A DNA stretch of 64,000 bases from Fonsecaea monophora (lineage: Eukaryota; Ascomycota; Eurotiomycetes; Chaetothyriales; Herpotrichiellaceae): positions 62,001 to 126,000 of the forward strand of contig NW_019173970.1 of the NCBI RefSeq assembly GCF_001642475.1, written 5' to 3'. Shown here one piece after another: positions 21,712 through 32,216 of the stretch. The notes below the pieces were generated by a model, which had not been told where the DNA came from, did no database searches, and worked only from the letters and a program-made list of their open reading frames with translations. Position 1 is the stretch's first letter; every line of letters starts with the position of its first letter. The position numbers were made by a program, and so were the translations under genes.

Positions 21712-24513
21712 CTAAACTACGGCCCCCGTGGCGGGATAATCCTCAAAGTCACCATTCCCAAAGAACCTGCGGGTGTCTTCATGAGCCCAGAGATCAAACG
21801 CCTCCAGGTCGACGTCGTCTTGAAAAAGATCGAAATTATTTGAGATCTGGGTTTGCACCTTTTTTATTAGCGATGACTGAACGATGAGTGATGAGTACAA
21901 GCAGAAGCACAAGCAAAAACCACATAACATGTTGAATCAACGAGCTGACCAACTGAAAAACAATATGTTTGTGCGTGAAAACTTACGAGAGAACCCAACG
22001 TTTCCAGTTCCGTTTCCATTTCCATGTCTCCATCATTCCTCGTAGAAGATACTTCCGGGAAGATTGTGATAGGAGCATCTCCTACTCCCACTCCCGCCCC
22101 GAGTCCCTGGGCAGGGGCACTGCTATACCTCGCAGCACGTCAGTCGGGACACATCTGAACCACCAAAGAACTCCCGCATCTGCTCTAGGGGAAACACGTA
22201 CTCGGAGACACTCCCATTTCCAGTCGCAGCAGCGGCGGTACCGGCGTTGGGTCCATGCCACGACGATGTCGCTGTCGTTGTCGCTGTCAACGTCGACTTG
22301 GACCTGCGCATAGACCCCAGAATGATCATGACCCTTGTAAGGCGCTCAACCGCCTCTGCGGCAAAGGACGGGGCGCGATCGCTCCACAATCTCGATTTGG
22401 TGAGGCCGAGGACCATGGTTAGGAGGTAGTATTCGTTCAGGCCTTTGGCCAGGACGGTAATTCGGGTTTCGGTCATTGACAACACGGATTCCACCATGGA
22501 AATGTAGCATTCGGCGAGGTTCGAGGCGGGTGATAAGGGTGTGAAAATGGATCCTGGATTGTTGATCGATCAGATCCATGTAGCAGCGGGTATAGGGATA
22601 TGTGTGAAACATGGCTCGCAGCTAGGAGTGAGAGACTCGACTTAAACTTACCAAAAACTCCATTCTGCAGGTACAGCTCGTGGCAGATGGCCATGGCGGC
22701 GTGGAACTGGCGGTTGTCACAGACCGAGCGGTGTATAATACCCAGGTCCACGAGCAACCTGAAAGAATTGAGGATACTCGTCGCGGCCTCGAGCCTCGCT
22801 CGACGTGAATGGCCGAATCGGTTGGGCTGCGTGCTGCGATTGGCATTCGCAAAGGGCATATGCAGCAATACCAGCTGCTGCTGGAGTAACATGTCCAACA
22901 TGTACTTGATGTAGAAGGCTCTTTGGGTGCTCCAGTCATCACGCCTCGTAGGCGCGCTGGCCCAGTCTGTTGGAATCGTTGTGAGTGCCTTGGTGATGTC
23001 CTCGTCCAAGGAGATCGCCTCGTCGAAGAGCACCTCTAACGGTTTGTGATGACTGTTGTTGACCAGGGCGCAAATCCGCAGTCGTGGACCTATCGAGCGA
23101 TAAGCCAGTGTTTGGAAAGACGTGTCTGTGAGAGCATCCAATGCACTCGGAGTTGGAGGTTCTTGTACCGACTCGGAAATGGCGTCGTCGTCGATATTCA
23201 AAGGAGGTTTGGAGGTGAAATCCTCCTCGCGCAGGCTCGGCGGCATCCCTCGTTCTATGGTCGCTTGCAGATCGAGCTCGACAACGGTGGCCCAGAGCCG
23301 ACGACGCATCTCGCGGTGGAAAACGGAAATGTGGGCTCGACTGTCCGGTTCCCTGTGGTATCCGGCCGCCATGGCCGATCGTAACAGGGCGCCTGTCGTC
23401 GTCCAGGTTTCGTTTGCTTGTATGTGGTTTGCTCGCTTTGCGATGACCAGAAGACACTGAGTTGCCAACATAGTCAGATGGCGAGAGGGCGCTCTTGTGG
23501 TCTCTCGCGACACCCATGATTCGCAAGCTTGGATCCATGCTGTGGCGGTTTCGCGCGAGATAGCATCTTTAGCTCGGATTCGGAGTTCGCAGTCCAGAAT
23601 CTCGCGGCAACTTAGCGCTGTTGTCATTGCCAGCAAGAACTGAATTGCAGAGATTGTCCGTGTGCTCTGTGGGTTGGTCCAATGCTTGTGGTACTCGTCG
23701 ATGAAAGACGGGATGTGGAAAACACGGTGCGTGGTTTCAAACCGAGTCAAATACAGGTTGATCAACCCATCAGCCAATTCTCGAGCAGGAATCAGACTCT
23801 TGATTTCAGAATCGCATGGTGCGTCCGCTGCGCCGCCACTGTGTCGACTTTCCAATTTGTGCCCGTTGGCTTTCAAGACCTGAATCTCGTCTCGCAGCAT
23901 GTTGATGCTGGGGCACTGCGCTTTGAGGCGCTGGATGTACGGTCGAAGCTGATCAAACTGGTTTGGCACAATGACAAAACAGAGGGGTTTAGCATGAGCT
24001 CGCCGAGTAGGAGTGATTTTGTGAGGAAAGAGATACCTGCTGATACCAATTACGGTGGTAACTATGCCCGTAAAACCGGGTGAGAAGATCCTCGCCTTTG
24101 TAGATGGTCATCTCTTGGAGCGGCAGCTGCTCAGCCTGCTCTACTTCTCGCGTTGGTCCGTGGGATGACTGCGCGGGCGAGGGCAATGTCGCCCTTGTTT
24201 CCATGTTTTGAAAACGCCTCGAAAGACTCTCTTGAGTAGCGGTATCCGACGCAGTCGAGTCACTGACGGTACTCACCCGAGCTGCGCGTCTTCCTGCGCC
24301 GACAGGAGTCGGAACCAGGTGGTTTTCACGGTATACACAGCCTTCTGGGTACCCGCTCTTTCTGCACCTCTCGCAAGCGGGAAATTCACGACCGCATTTT
24401 AATTTCCGTTGGTGGCAGGCGATGCAAGCCAGAGCTGGACGCCGCCGTTTCTTGGCCTTTGTCACTATTGTCGAGTGCGGTGTTGTTGATGCTGCGACAC
24501 CTTGGTGTTCCAT
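21712..24513 (-). CDS. Zn2Cys6 transcription factor, likely regulator of the aromatic cluster
   Basis: Five exons join in phase: 24513-24037, 23957-22652, 22553-22153, 22106-21987 and 21858-21712, giving about 816 residues. The zinc cluster (LACIACHQRKLKCG, about 29-59) has the C-x2-C-x6-C spacing and is preceded by a basic KAKKRRR. The fungal_trans domain is marked by FHIPSFIDEYHKHW, GALLRSAMAAGYHREP and EMRRRLWATVVELDLQ. The C-terminus is acidic and may activate transcription. The fourth intron (46 bases, GTGTCC donor) is the least certain join. The gene is beside the ring-cleavage dioxygenase, and its own upstream region holds an inverted pair of the cluster motif, which suggests autoregulation. 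That it controls the cluster is an inference. Confidence 0.88.
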
Positions 24514-25078
24514 GATCTTTGGAGGCAAGGTGTCACTACCCCCCGAAGGCTTGCTTCACTATCGAATAATCGTCAATGGTATGCAGGGGAAGTTATGGTC
24601 CCGTGGGGAGGTGGCAGAGCAAAGTTCAGTCCAACGCTATCGCACGAGGAGAGGTCGTTCGTGAAACGTTGGAGAGGAAGTCGAGGAGATTGATTCAGTC
24701 CAGGCACGGATCCTTTGTCTCTCTCACACAACGTGTGGAAACTGTGGCATTCCAACGACGTGTGCTTCAAGGTGACAGACGCACATCGACCACATGCTCT
24801 CCTGCCGCAGTTCGATCGTGACTCAGAGAACAGGAGGATGTTGTGGTAGAGAAACGAAACCTTGTCGGCTTATTCGGACATTTCCTGCAATTGTCCGAAA
24901 TTGCCGAGCCACGAACAAGGCTGCGGCGTTCAGGAGCAAGGCTGACCGGGCCGGGCGGTCCTCACTTGCACCACTAACAAACAACAGCTTTAACCAGGGA
25001 TTTTTCTTGGTCTGGGAGAATTCTGTCTACAGACTATTAAATGTCGCCGATGACTTTGTGGAGTAGACTTCCTCAATA
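24514..25078. other. Upstream region of the Zn2Cys6 gene with motif pair
   Basis: About 560 bases between two minus-strand genes. It is the promoter of the regulator and the downstream flank of the dioxygenase. The motif pair at 24872-24898 is annotated separately. No gene is supported. Confidence 0.5.
24872..24898. promoter_or_regulatory. Candidate regulator-binding site (inverted CGG pair)
   Basis: The sequence contains ATTCGGACATTTC at 24872-24884 and CAATTGTCCGA at 24888-24898, so a CGG at 24875 faces a CCG ending at 24897 with 17 bases between. It lies about 360-385 bases upstream of the Zn2Cys6 start codon. The same 13-mer and the same 11-mer (in the opposite orientation) recur upstream of the SDR at 29832. 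Zn2Cys6 dimers typically bind paired CGG triplets (family knowledge); that this factor binds here is an inference. Confidence 0.55.
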
Positions 25079-26091
25079 TCATCGTTTCTTGATGCGAAAG
25101 TCGTATTTCACCTCCCACTTGACATCGCTCTGCAGACCACGCCCACCCCGTCCCTTCTGTGCCTCTGAACCCGCAGGCTCGAACCGAATAATCAGGTCAT
25201 CTTTGACAGCGTATACAGAGTCACGATCAAGATACGCATCGTCGCTGGGGAACACTTGTGTCACGAGCCGACGGTGGGATTCGCTCTCGACCATGAAATG
25301 AATGTGTGCGGCCCGGAACGGCGAACGGTCCATCAGCTTCAGAATATCGCCTGCAGGCCCGTCATACGGCACCGGGTAGGGAACCGGTTTGATGCAGTAG
25401 AAGCCGTACCGACCGTCGTGGTCTGAAGTGAATATCCCACGCATGTTTCCGTCAGGTTGCTCTGGATCCTGTTGATCGTACAATCCATTGGCCGCGCATT
25501 CCCACACGTTCAGTTTCGCGCCTGTGTGGTATATCGTTGGTTCTAACGTCCAAACAGCGATGGCCTTCGTGGTTGATGACTTACCAGCAATGGGCTTGTC
25601 GCTATCGGCGTCAAGAATCTGGCCGTGACACCAAGTAACTTCGCCGCCGAGGTACTTCTGGATGATGCTGTCGCCGTTCTCATAGGCAGGCGCGTCAGCT
25701 CGATAAAAAGGACCCAGGATGCAAGAATTGGTAGACGCCTCTTCTGCGAGGATCCTGTGCGTGATTTCGTCCACTAGACTTTTTGAGAGGTCAGACAACG
25801 TCCTGAAAAGAGAGGTCGCACACCATGATGCTGTGAGGTTGCTTACGCTTCCACGCCGAGACAATCGGATATGAGCAGTGTCTCATTTCGTTTCGCATCA
25901 CTCATGCGTCCCGAGCGGTTGAGAGCGTCCAGTCCGATATACAGCTCTTCGGTTGTGAGATTGACCTCCCGACACACGGCATGGAGGTGACGGATCAGCG
26001 ATGTTAAGATCTCCTTGGCCCGTGCGGGAGCAGCGGGGCCAAAGGAAGCAAGAACTGACGCAGTGAACGGCGCATCCTGGGATAACGCCAT
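25079..26091 (-). CDS. Intradiol ring-cleavage dioxygenase (catechol/hydroxyquinol type)
   Basis: A non-haem Fe(III) enzyme that opens a dihydroxylated or trihydroxylated aromatic ring between the two hydroxyls to give a muconate-type acid. Three exons, 26091-25847, 25778-25585 and 25521-25079, give 293 residues; the second intron (63 bases) is phase-preserving and would be missed by simple translation. The N-terminal helical dimerisation domain (about 10-80) is followed by LGPFYRADAP, WECAANGLYDQQ, RYGFYCIKPVPYPVP and RAAHIHF. By comparison with the family the iron ligands are Tyr161, Tyr195, His219 and His221. The GLYDQQ and PYPVP blocks resemble fungal hydroxyquinol 1,2-dioxygenases more than bacterial catechol enzymes, but the substrate is not certain. 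No signal peptide is present, so it is cytosolic. It shares a divergent promoter with the hydrolase. Confidence 0.93.
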
Positions 26092-26675
26092 GGTGCAACA
26101 GAGAACGACGACCGAGGGTAATGAAGGAGCACCGGGGGGTAGAGGCTCAATGTGGAGAAAAGCTGGGTTGAGATTCTGCGGAGAAAACTCACAACTGGGG
26201 TTGTGACTTTCTTTTAAACAATCCGGGGAGCTCTTTGGCTTCGTAAGCGGAATTGCAGTGGATTCGTATGGTAGAACACTGCCTCAAGAGGAGCCCAGCA
26301 TGCTTGCTGTCGAGACCGATCTCAGCTCGGTGGTCGAAATATTTGCAATTCTCCGACCTCATGTCTTCGGGAGATGCGGGAGCACTTTGAAAAGACCGAG
26401 ATCGAGTCGGAAGGTTGAGGCCGAATTTTGAGTCCGCCATCTCGGCCTCAAACAGTCAACAATCCGAGACATCAGCAAGCAAAACATGTAGTCGGCATTC
26501 TCAGTTGGAATCACGAAAGGATTGTTCTTTCAAGTCTTGCCATCCACTCGAATTCGCCACCATCTTTCCACAACCGGAGCACCCTGTTGCTTAGGAAGTT
26601 CTGCACCCGCGTCTTTACGACCTTGTTGCCCAAGCACATCGAGATAGGTGCAACGACATCTCAACCCAAGTCGAG
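26092..26675. other. Divergent promoter of dioxygenase and hydrolase
   Basis: About 580 bases between two genes reading apart. It carries a near match to the cluster motif (annotated separately) and CGGAATTGCA at 26248-26257, which is the approximate reverse complement of that site. The arrangement allows one regulator to drive both genes. No gene is supported inside. Confidence 0.55.
26344..26356. promoter_or_regulatory. Near match to cluster motif in the shared promoter
   Basis: TGCAATTCTCCGA differs by one base from TGCAATTGTCCGA at 24886-24898. It lies about 255 bases upstream of the dioxygenase start and 320 upstream of the hydrolase start, and an inverted relative sits 90 bases away at 26248. 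Confidence 0.4.
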
Positions 26676-27517
26676 ATGTCCACCGCCAACAAGCCAGAGA
26701 CTACAAAGCCGGTCATAGTCGTTGTCCCTGCCTCATTCTCTCCACCAAGTCTATACAGTGGACTGGAGAGAGCGTTGAACAGCCACGGCTATGAGACTGT
26801 CGTGGTTGATCTCCATTCGGTTGGCGATCGCAGTCCACTTCCAGCCGCCACAATGGCCGATGACGCAGAGTACATCAGGTCTCTCGCGACAAAGGTGGCT
26901 GACCAAGGCAAGGAAATTGTGCTGGTCATGCATTCATATGGAGGTATATGCGGGACCGAGAGTACCAAGGGTGTGACGAAGGCTGAACGCACACCGTCCA
27001 AAATGAAAGGAGGCATCGTGAGGCTGTTCTATATCAGCTCCCCAGTGCCGGGAGTGGGGGGTTCAATTGCCACGCAGATGGGTGACAACATGCCTGAATT
27101 CATCAGAGTCGAAGTGAGTGTCTCACGATCTGTCAGACTAGGATAGGTGTTCCTAACTCTGTGTTGCAGGGCGATTACATGTTGACTGAAGCAGTGGGTT
27201 GTGCTCGAACGAATTTCTCGGATCTTCCTCTCGCAAAGGGAGTCGAGTTGGCCAAAACAATGCTCCCGCACTCGACGGTCAGCTTCACAGGCCTACTCAC
27301 TCATCCGGGCTATCAGAATATTCCGGTGTCGTACCTGGTGTGCAAGGAAGACCAGGCAGTGCCAATGCAGGTTCAAGAGTCTATAATCAACCGCATCGAG
27401 GAGGAGAGCGGTCAAAAGGTTGATGTGCACACTTGTCAAGCAGGACACTTTCCCACTCTTAGCTGCACTGAAGAGGTTGCCCGAGCTATCAGGTGCGCAG
27501 TCGGAGACACTCTGTGA
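26676..27517 (+). CDS. Alpha/beta hydrolase (ester hydrolase-like)
   Basis: Two exons, 26676-27113 and 27170-27517, separated by a 56-base intron with a CCTAAC branch site, give 261 residues. The fold is shown by VIVVVPASFSP at the start, the nucleophile elbow in VLVMHSYGG (Ser about 87), the acid in LVCKEDQAVP and the histidine in CQAGHFPTLS. The short GHGxx-poor form with an early VPA/SF loop resembles the AB_hydrolase_6 group that includes methyl-ester hydrolases and fungal hydrolases next to aromatic-degrading genes. It could release an aromatic acid or alcohol from an ester for the neighbouring oxygenases; this role comes from context. No signal peptide is present. Confidence 0.87.
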
Positions 27518-28111
27518 AAGACTGTTCCTCTTGCTAGGACAGAAACAAAACAATATCGTGAATACAGAGTTTCCGCCGTATTCATCTTGTCTGTTGCTGA
27601 GTGGTGACATGCTTTCGAGAGTTTTGACCCTTCACCAAACCTCAAAATGGTGATGGAGTCCCTCGGTAGATCAACAAAATTCTTGTTTCGCCAGAGAAGG
27701 ATGCAGAGCTATAGAACTTGTCGCATTGCCAGATGGTGTACTCCGAGACATACAACGGTTTTGCTTTGACTCGGCCGATGGGTCGAGGGGCTCACGAGAC
27801 GTTATTCGGTTTTTCGATGATCGGTATTTTCATGTTGCCTGTGAAATGTCCGAGCTGTTCTGGTCGGCTTTATCCGCTGGTCTCGATGCACCCCTGTGGC
27901 AGCCGAGTCAGAGGCCGAGGACGAGGCTTTTTGAGATATGAACATTCGGCGACAGCGATTCAGTCGAAGCTGCGGAGACGTAGCAACCGGGATGCCCCTG
28001 GACGGCCATAGAATCTCGTAATATAAAGTTGCGGTCCTCATCAAACCGTCGACACAAAGCTTTGGCTAAATGAGATCATAAAACAAGAGGAGTTGTCAAA
28101 TCACCTCCAAC
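27518..28111. other. Upstream region of the FAD monooxygenase
   Basis: About 590 bases between two plus-strand genes. It contains one exact 11-base copy of the cluster motif at 27843-27853. Short open frames at 27718-28011 are not supported. Confidence 0.5.
27843..27853 (-). promoter_or_regulatory. Cluster motif copy upstream of the monooxygenase
   Basis: GAAATGTCCGA here is the exact reverse complement of TCGGACATTTC, found also at 24874-24884 and 29656-29666. It lies about 260 bases before the monooxygenase ATG. Confidence 0.5.
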
Positions 28112-29302
28112 ATGTCCGGGAAGCATATCATCATCATCGGCGCGGGCCCCTCCGGTCTCACTCTTGCCGCGCTCCTCCAACACCACTCCATCCCTTTCAC
28201 TCTTTATGAGCGCGAACCGAACATCAGTTCTCGATTCCAGGGAGGATCACTCGACCTGCACCCCGACTCAGGCCAACGTGCTCTTCAGGTCGCTGGACTC
28301 GAAACTTGCTTCAAGAAATATGCCAGGTATCACGACCAGGACTACAGATTCATGGACAAACACGCCAAAGACTGGCTCTTCCACCAGGCGCCTCCTGACG
28401 CCGAGGGTCGCCCTGAGATCGACCGTTCGGAGTTGAGAAAGATCCTGATCGATGCCGTTGACGCCCAGAATCTCAAGTGGGATCACCATGTTTCCAAAAT
28501 TGTCCGAAACGCCGACGGAAGATATGAGGTCCATTTCGTGAACCACAGTACCTCTGCGATTGGCGATCTGATTGTTGGTGCCGATGGGACATGGTCGAAG
28601 GTGCGATCGTTGTTGACGAGCACAAAGCCAGTATATACAGGTCTCACGGTAATTGACTGTCGCATCTCAAATTTGGACCAGAAATTCCCCGAGCTGGGCA
28701 AATTTATTGGTCGAGGCACTGTGTTTGCCCTCAGTGACGGCAAGGGCATTTTCATGCAGCGCAATGGAGACGAGAGCCTTCGCGTCTATCCCTGTTTGAA
28801 GGTGCCAGAGAAGTGGGCGGCTGAAAGCGGTATCGACTGGACAGACCCCAAGACAGCCACGACGATGCTCTTGGAGAGCGTGTACAGCGACTGGGATGAG
28901 CGCCTAAAAGAAGTGATCCGTTGTTTGGACCCCAAGTGGACCCCGAGGGCTCAGTACAGGATGCCCTTAGGAATGCACTATGAGACTCAACCGGGGCTGA
29001 CCCTGATCGGAGATTCCATGCACGTCATGTCGTGGTTTGCTGGTGAAGGGGCAAACCTTGCCATGCTAGACGCCTTGGACCTTTTCCTCTGCATTCGAGC
29101 AAACCCGGGCGACTTGGAATCAGCAGTGCGCAAGTATGAGGAGCGAGTTATGGGGCGGGCGGACAGCACCAACAAAATGTCGCAAGATCTTTTGGTTGAA
29201 GCCATGGCGGACGACTCTCCTCGGGCATATGTTGAATCGATGGCCAAGGCAATGGACGTCTGGTTTGCCGATGGGCGTTTGCTAGAGGAAGTCGAGTTGT
29301 GA
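28112..29302 (+). CDS. FAD-dependent aromatic monooxygenase, TetX-like
   Basis: A single-exon 396-residue group A flavoprotein monooxygenase, which uses NAD(P)H and O2 to hydroxylate a substrate. The FAD-binding GAGPSGL is at about 9-15, followed by the acidic YERE that ends the second strand; the DG motif is in IVGADGTWSKVR (about 157) and the GD motif in LIGDSMHVMSWFAGEGANLAM (about 300). The last block and the overall length resemble the TetX-like branch that includes tetracycline-modifying enzymes and fungal relatives, rather than classical salicylate hydroxylases. No membrane segment is visible. It sits between the hydrolase and the classical SDR, downstream of a copy of the shared promoter motif, so it probably introduces the hydroxyl that the ring-cleavage enzyme needs. 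The true substrate is unknown. Confidence 0.92.
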   Translation: MSGKHIIIIGAGPSGLTLAALLQHHSIPFTLYEREPNISSRFQGGSLDLHPDSGQRALQVAGLETCFKKYARYHDQDYRFMDKHAKDWLFHQAPPDAEGRPEIDRSELRKILIDAVDAQNLKWDHHVSKIVRNADGRYEVHFVNHSTSAIGDLIVGADGTWSKVRSLLTSTKPVYTGLTVIDCRISNLDQKFPELGKFIGRGTVFALSDGKGIFMQRNGDESLRVYPCLKVPEKWAAESGIDWTDPKTATTMLLESVYSDWDERLKEVIRCLDPKWTPRAQYRMPLGMHYETQPGLTLIGDSMHVMSWFAGEGANLAMLDALDLFLCIRANPGDLESAVRKYEERVMGRADSTNKMSQDLLVEAMADDSPRAYVESMAKAMDVWFADGRLLEEVEL

Positions 29303-29831
29303 AGCGATGATCACCGGTCACCGGATATTGAATGAGTATATAGCGATGGTCCATCGAATCCGAATCTACATCGAGGTTGAAATCGAGACAGGCATCTGAT
29401 GTCAAGGTAAAGTGAGTGTTGAGAAGGAGACGAGGAAAACGCGCTAGTTGCTACTAATGGACAAATTAGTCCTAATAAGGTCTAGACCAACTTCAATATC
29501 ATGTGATCCACTATGAGCCATTTTCACGTGATGATGCTCCCCCTCAGAATTTCCTTGAGAGTAACTATTTTCCGAGAGTCATTCCAAGATGATTCTCTCG
29601 ATGTACCGAATACACTGCAGGCTGCGGCCGACAATTCCCCACTCGGACAATTGATTCGGACATTTCTCAGCTTCGGACTAAGAGCAGTCATGGCGATGCC
29701 TGATCATGATCGTTGAGGGCGTCGTGGCCCAGATATATTGTCGTAAGTACTAGGGATGAATCCCCCGTCAACTCGTGCCTCGATAGCTTCAATCGCCCAG
29801 CTTTAGTCAAGTCCGTTGTCAGCAGGCGCCA
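29303..29831. other. Upstream region of the classical SDR
   Basis: About 530 bases between two plus-strand genes. Four CGG-containing half-sites cluster at 29627-29680. No gene is supported. Confidence 0.5.
29643..29680 (+). promoter_or_regulatory. Cluster motif array upstream of the SDR
   Basis: TCGGACAATTG (29643-29653) is directly followed by ATTCGGACATTTC (29654-29666) and then TTCGGACTAAG (about 29672-29682); a CCGACAATT lies just before. The first two are exact copies, one inverted, of the pair upstream of the Zn2Cys6 gene 5 kb away. The array is 165-190 bases upstream of the start codon, a normal distance for a fungal activator site. Confidence 0.55.
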
Positions 29832-30906
29832 ATGGACTCATTAGCCAATGGATTCCTCCCCGTACAACATCTTGTCGGCGCAGTCGCTATCGTTACCGGA
29901 GGCTCCAAAGGCATCGGAGCCCAGACCGTCAAACTCCTCTCTTCCCTCGGATCAAATGTGATAATAGCAGACCTCGCGTGTACGGCTGGGGATGCCGAAG
30001 AGCTCATTGCCTCCCTGTCACACCCCGAAACCGCCATGTTCTTCCCCACGAATATTCTCCGTTGGGGAGAAATGAAGCTTCTCTTCAAACGAACCATTGA
30101 GAACTTTGGCCGTGTAGATATTGTCATCGCCAATGCTGGGATAATGGAAAGCGAAAGCGTGTTTGATCTGGGAGCAGTCGACAGCGAGGGAGAACTGCGG
30201 GAATCAACCGAGGGATTCGGAGTCCTGGATGTCAACCTGAAGGGGACACTGAACAGTAAGTCTTTTTTAGCTCGCCACGACTCGGACATTCCCCTAGAGA
30301 TACTTTACAGCTGCCGGGACTGATATGCTAATTTGGTCACAGCACTGAGGCTGGCGCTGTACCACATGCAGCGAAATAAGCCACGTGCCCAGGACTCTTG
30401 TCGAGGATCCGTCATTCTCGTCACCTCGACCTCCGGATACTTTGGCAGCAGCGGCGTCGGAGCTTATGTTGCCTCGAAACACGGCCTGGTTGGTCTTCTT
30501 CGGGCATCTCAACTGACTGCACGGAGGATCGGCGTGAAAGTGAATGCTGTCGCCCCCTTCTACACTCCCACTCCAACATTCTCGAAGCTTTCGGATAAAT
30601 GGAGAGCTTCGGGGTTGAAGGCGAACACGATTGACGACGTCGCAAAAGCAATCGTACAGACTTGTCTAGCTTCGGCGAGTGGAAGATGTATTCTGGTAAG
30701 ACCTAACCTCTTCTTGTCATGGAATCGGCGTTAAAGCATAGCAGGTCGCTGGAGGGTTGACGCGGGAGATGGAAGCAACCCGGTCAGAGCTGATATCTAC
30801 ATGGCTTGGTGAAGACGTGGCTGAGATTCTTCAGACTGCTGGGAAACTGTTTGCCGAAGGGGGCTATGTGCTCCCAGACAAGAGGACAGAAGCATTAACC
30901 GGGTAG
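29832..30906 (+). CDS. Short-chain dehydrogenase/reductase (classical)
   Basis: Three exons, 29832-30255, 30343-30695 and 30745-30906, give 312 residues. All classical SDR marks are present: the cofactor motif TGGSKGIG (about 22-29), IANAGI, the catalytic Ser in VTSTSGYFG, and the catalytic pair in YVASKHG. The usual N-terminal beta strand (GAVAIVTGG) sets the start; the Asp after the second strand (IIADLA) suggests NAD preference. The C-terminal third is longer than in basic SDRs and less conserved. Gene order places it last in the aromatic block and its promoter carries the motif array, so it likely oxidises or reduces a side-chain alcohol or a cis-diol in the same pathway. The substrate is not predictable. 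Confidence 0.9.
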
Positions 30907-32216
30907 TCTTGGTCAGCAGATCGATGTCGCAGCACTGGAGCTGCATGAAGTCCACACTAAAGCTAGTGTTTACTCGGCACAATCTATTGTATGGCCAAGT
31001 TGGTGTAGATGACTTTACACTGGAAGAGGCACTGGTATTTTCCCACCAAATCCACAAATCCTCCACGATCTCGTCTCTCGCCCTGGCCTAAACTTGACCA
31101 TGTCCAATAGTAGATCTCGTCAATAATAATAATCCAAGATTTAATGGTAGTTTACCCGAGTTTGGCCACTGTGGCGTCTGACTTGGTTGGGACAGACTCA
31201 ATAAGGCGCCTTGGCAGCTGAACTTCGTCTTTGTAAAGGGAATTATTTCTTTTTCCCTCCTTTTCCCTCCTTTTCCCTCTTTCAACAGCAATGGAACACC
31301 ACCAGAACTGCAGATGCTGAACGCTGATCTCACACGAATACCTACCAGGTACCTGCGGAAACCCATTTCACCCTCAATCACAGCTTTGCGGCTCTCTGCA
31401 GTCGTCCCATTACCCGCCAACTCATATCATCCCCCGCCTCGTATTCAGCCTTCCTTGGCTCTTTAGTATTTACCGTTGCAAGGGCCAGACTCCTTTCCAA
31501 GGATCCCGAGGGCTGAGACAAACAAACTGCTGGCCAAGATGGCATGGCTGATTTCTTGCTCGCTAAGCGACTTTGGTTTGTCTGGCCCCAATTCGCTCCA
31601 GATCATTGGATGCTTTATGGTCATCGCCGCGTGGGAATTCTGTCTTTTCTAACAAAACAAGACTTTTCCTTCGTGTTCTGTCCAGCCCTGCCACTCCCCG
31701 GGGTATCCTTGAGAAGACTGAGAGAGGACTTTTGTCGCGTACCCGACGAGAAGCCAATAACGAGCCAAGAGCCTCCAAAGGTTAGCCACGGCCTATTCTA
31801 CCAATCCATGTTTCTTTGCGGTATCCTAGACCATTCCAGGCTGCTCCGGCTTTCAGCCCTAAACCATGCGACACCCAACCGGTGGATGGTGGAATGGAAA
31901 TACGAGAGCAATCTGTGGCAATCGCCTCGAGACAGCTAGCACCGCCGACATGGAAGTCTTGACGCGGTGGTCCAGCCGCATTGGCATTAATTTGGAGCGT
32001 GGACTGTCTTCAATACGAGGAGGTGAGGGTTCCCATGCCTATCGCAGTTGCTACTGTCCTGGTCTAGAGAAGCCGCCACGGCTTGTCGACGCCGCGACGG
32101 TCAGAGATTTCAGGTGCCCGTCCCCCTACCTTTGACTTTTTGTATCACGGTTTGTGCTTCTGTATCACTCTCGCAACTCTCTCTGCCTTTGCTATCTCAA
32201 TCCAAGTTTTACAAGC
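30907..32216. other. Intergenic region with a 10-base tandem repeat
   Basis: About 1.3 kb before the cupredoxin-like gene. Three tandem copies of TTTTCCCTCC (the last with T for C) lie at 31251-31280. A plus-strand frame at 31544-31939 has unlikely composition and no domain. I see no gene; the 32120-32216 stretch is CT-rich leader sequence. Confidence 0.5.
31251..31280. repeat. 10-base tandem repeat, three copies
   Basis: TTTTCCCTCC is repeated three times with one change in the last copy. It is a simple pyrimidine repeat. Confidence 0.8.

Noticed and set aside
22473..22650. C-terminal extension of the cluster regulator in an unspliced frame
   Set aside because: Splicing at GTAAGT and CAATCCAG gives the expected fungal_trans end (PASNLAECYISMVES) instead.
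29816..30100. Frame overlapping the SDR first exon
   Set aside because: Shadow of the true frame.
31544..31939. 131-codon plus frame
   Set aside because: Trp/Arg-rich composition, no homologue in mind, no start context or splice support.
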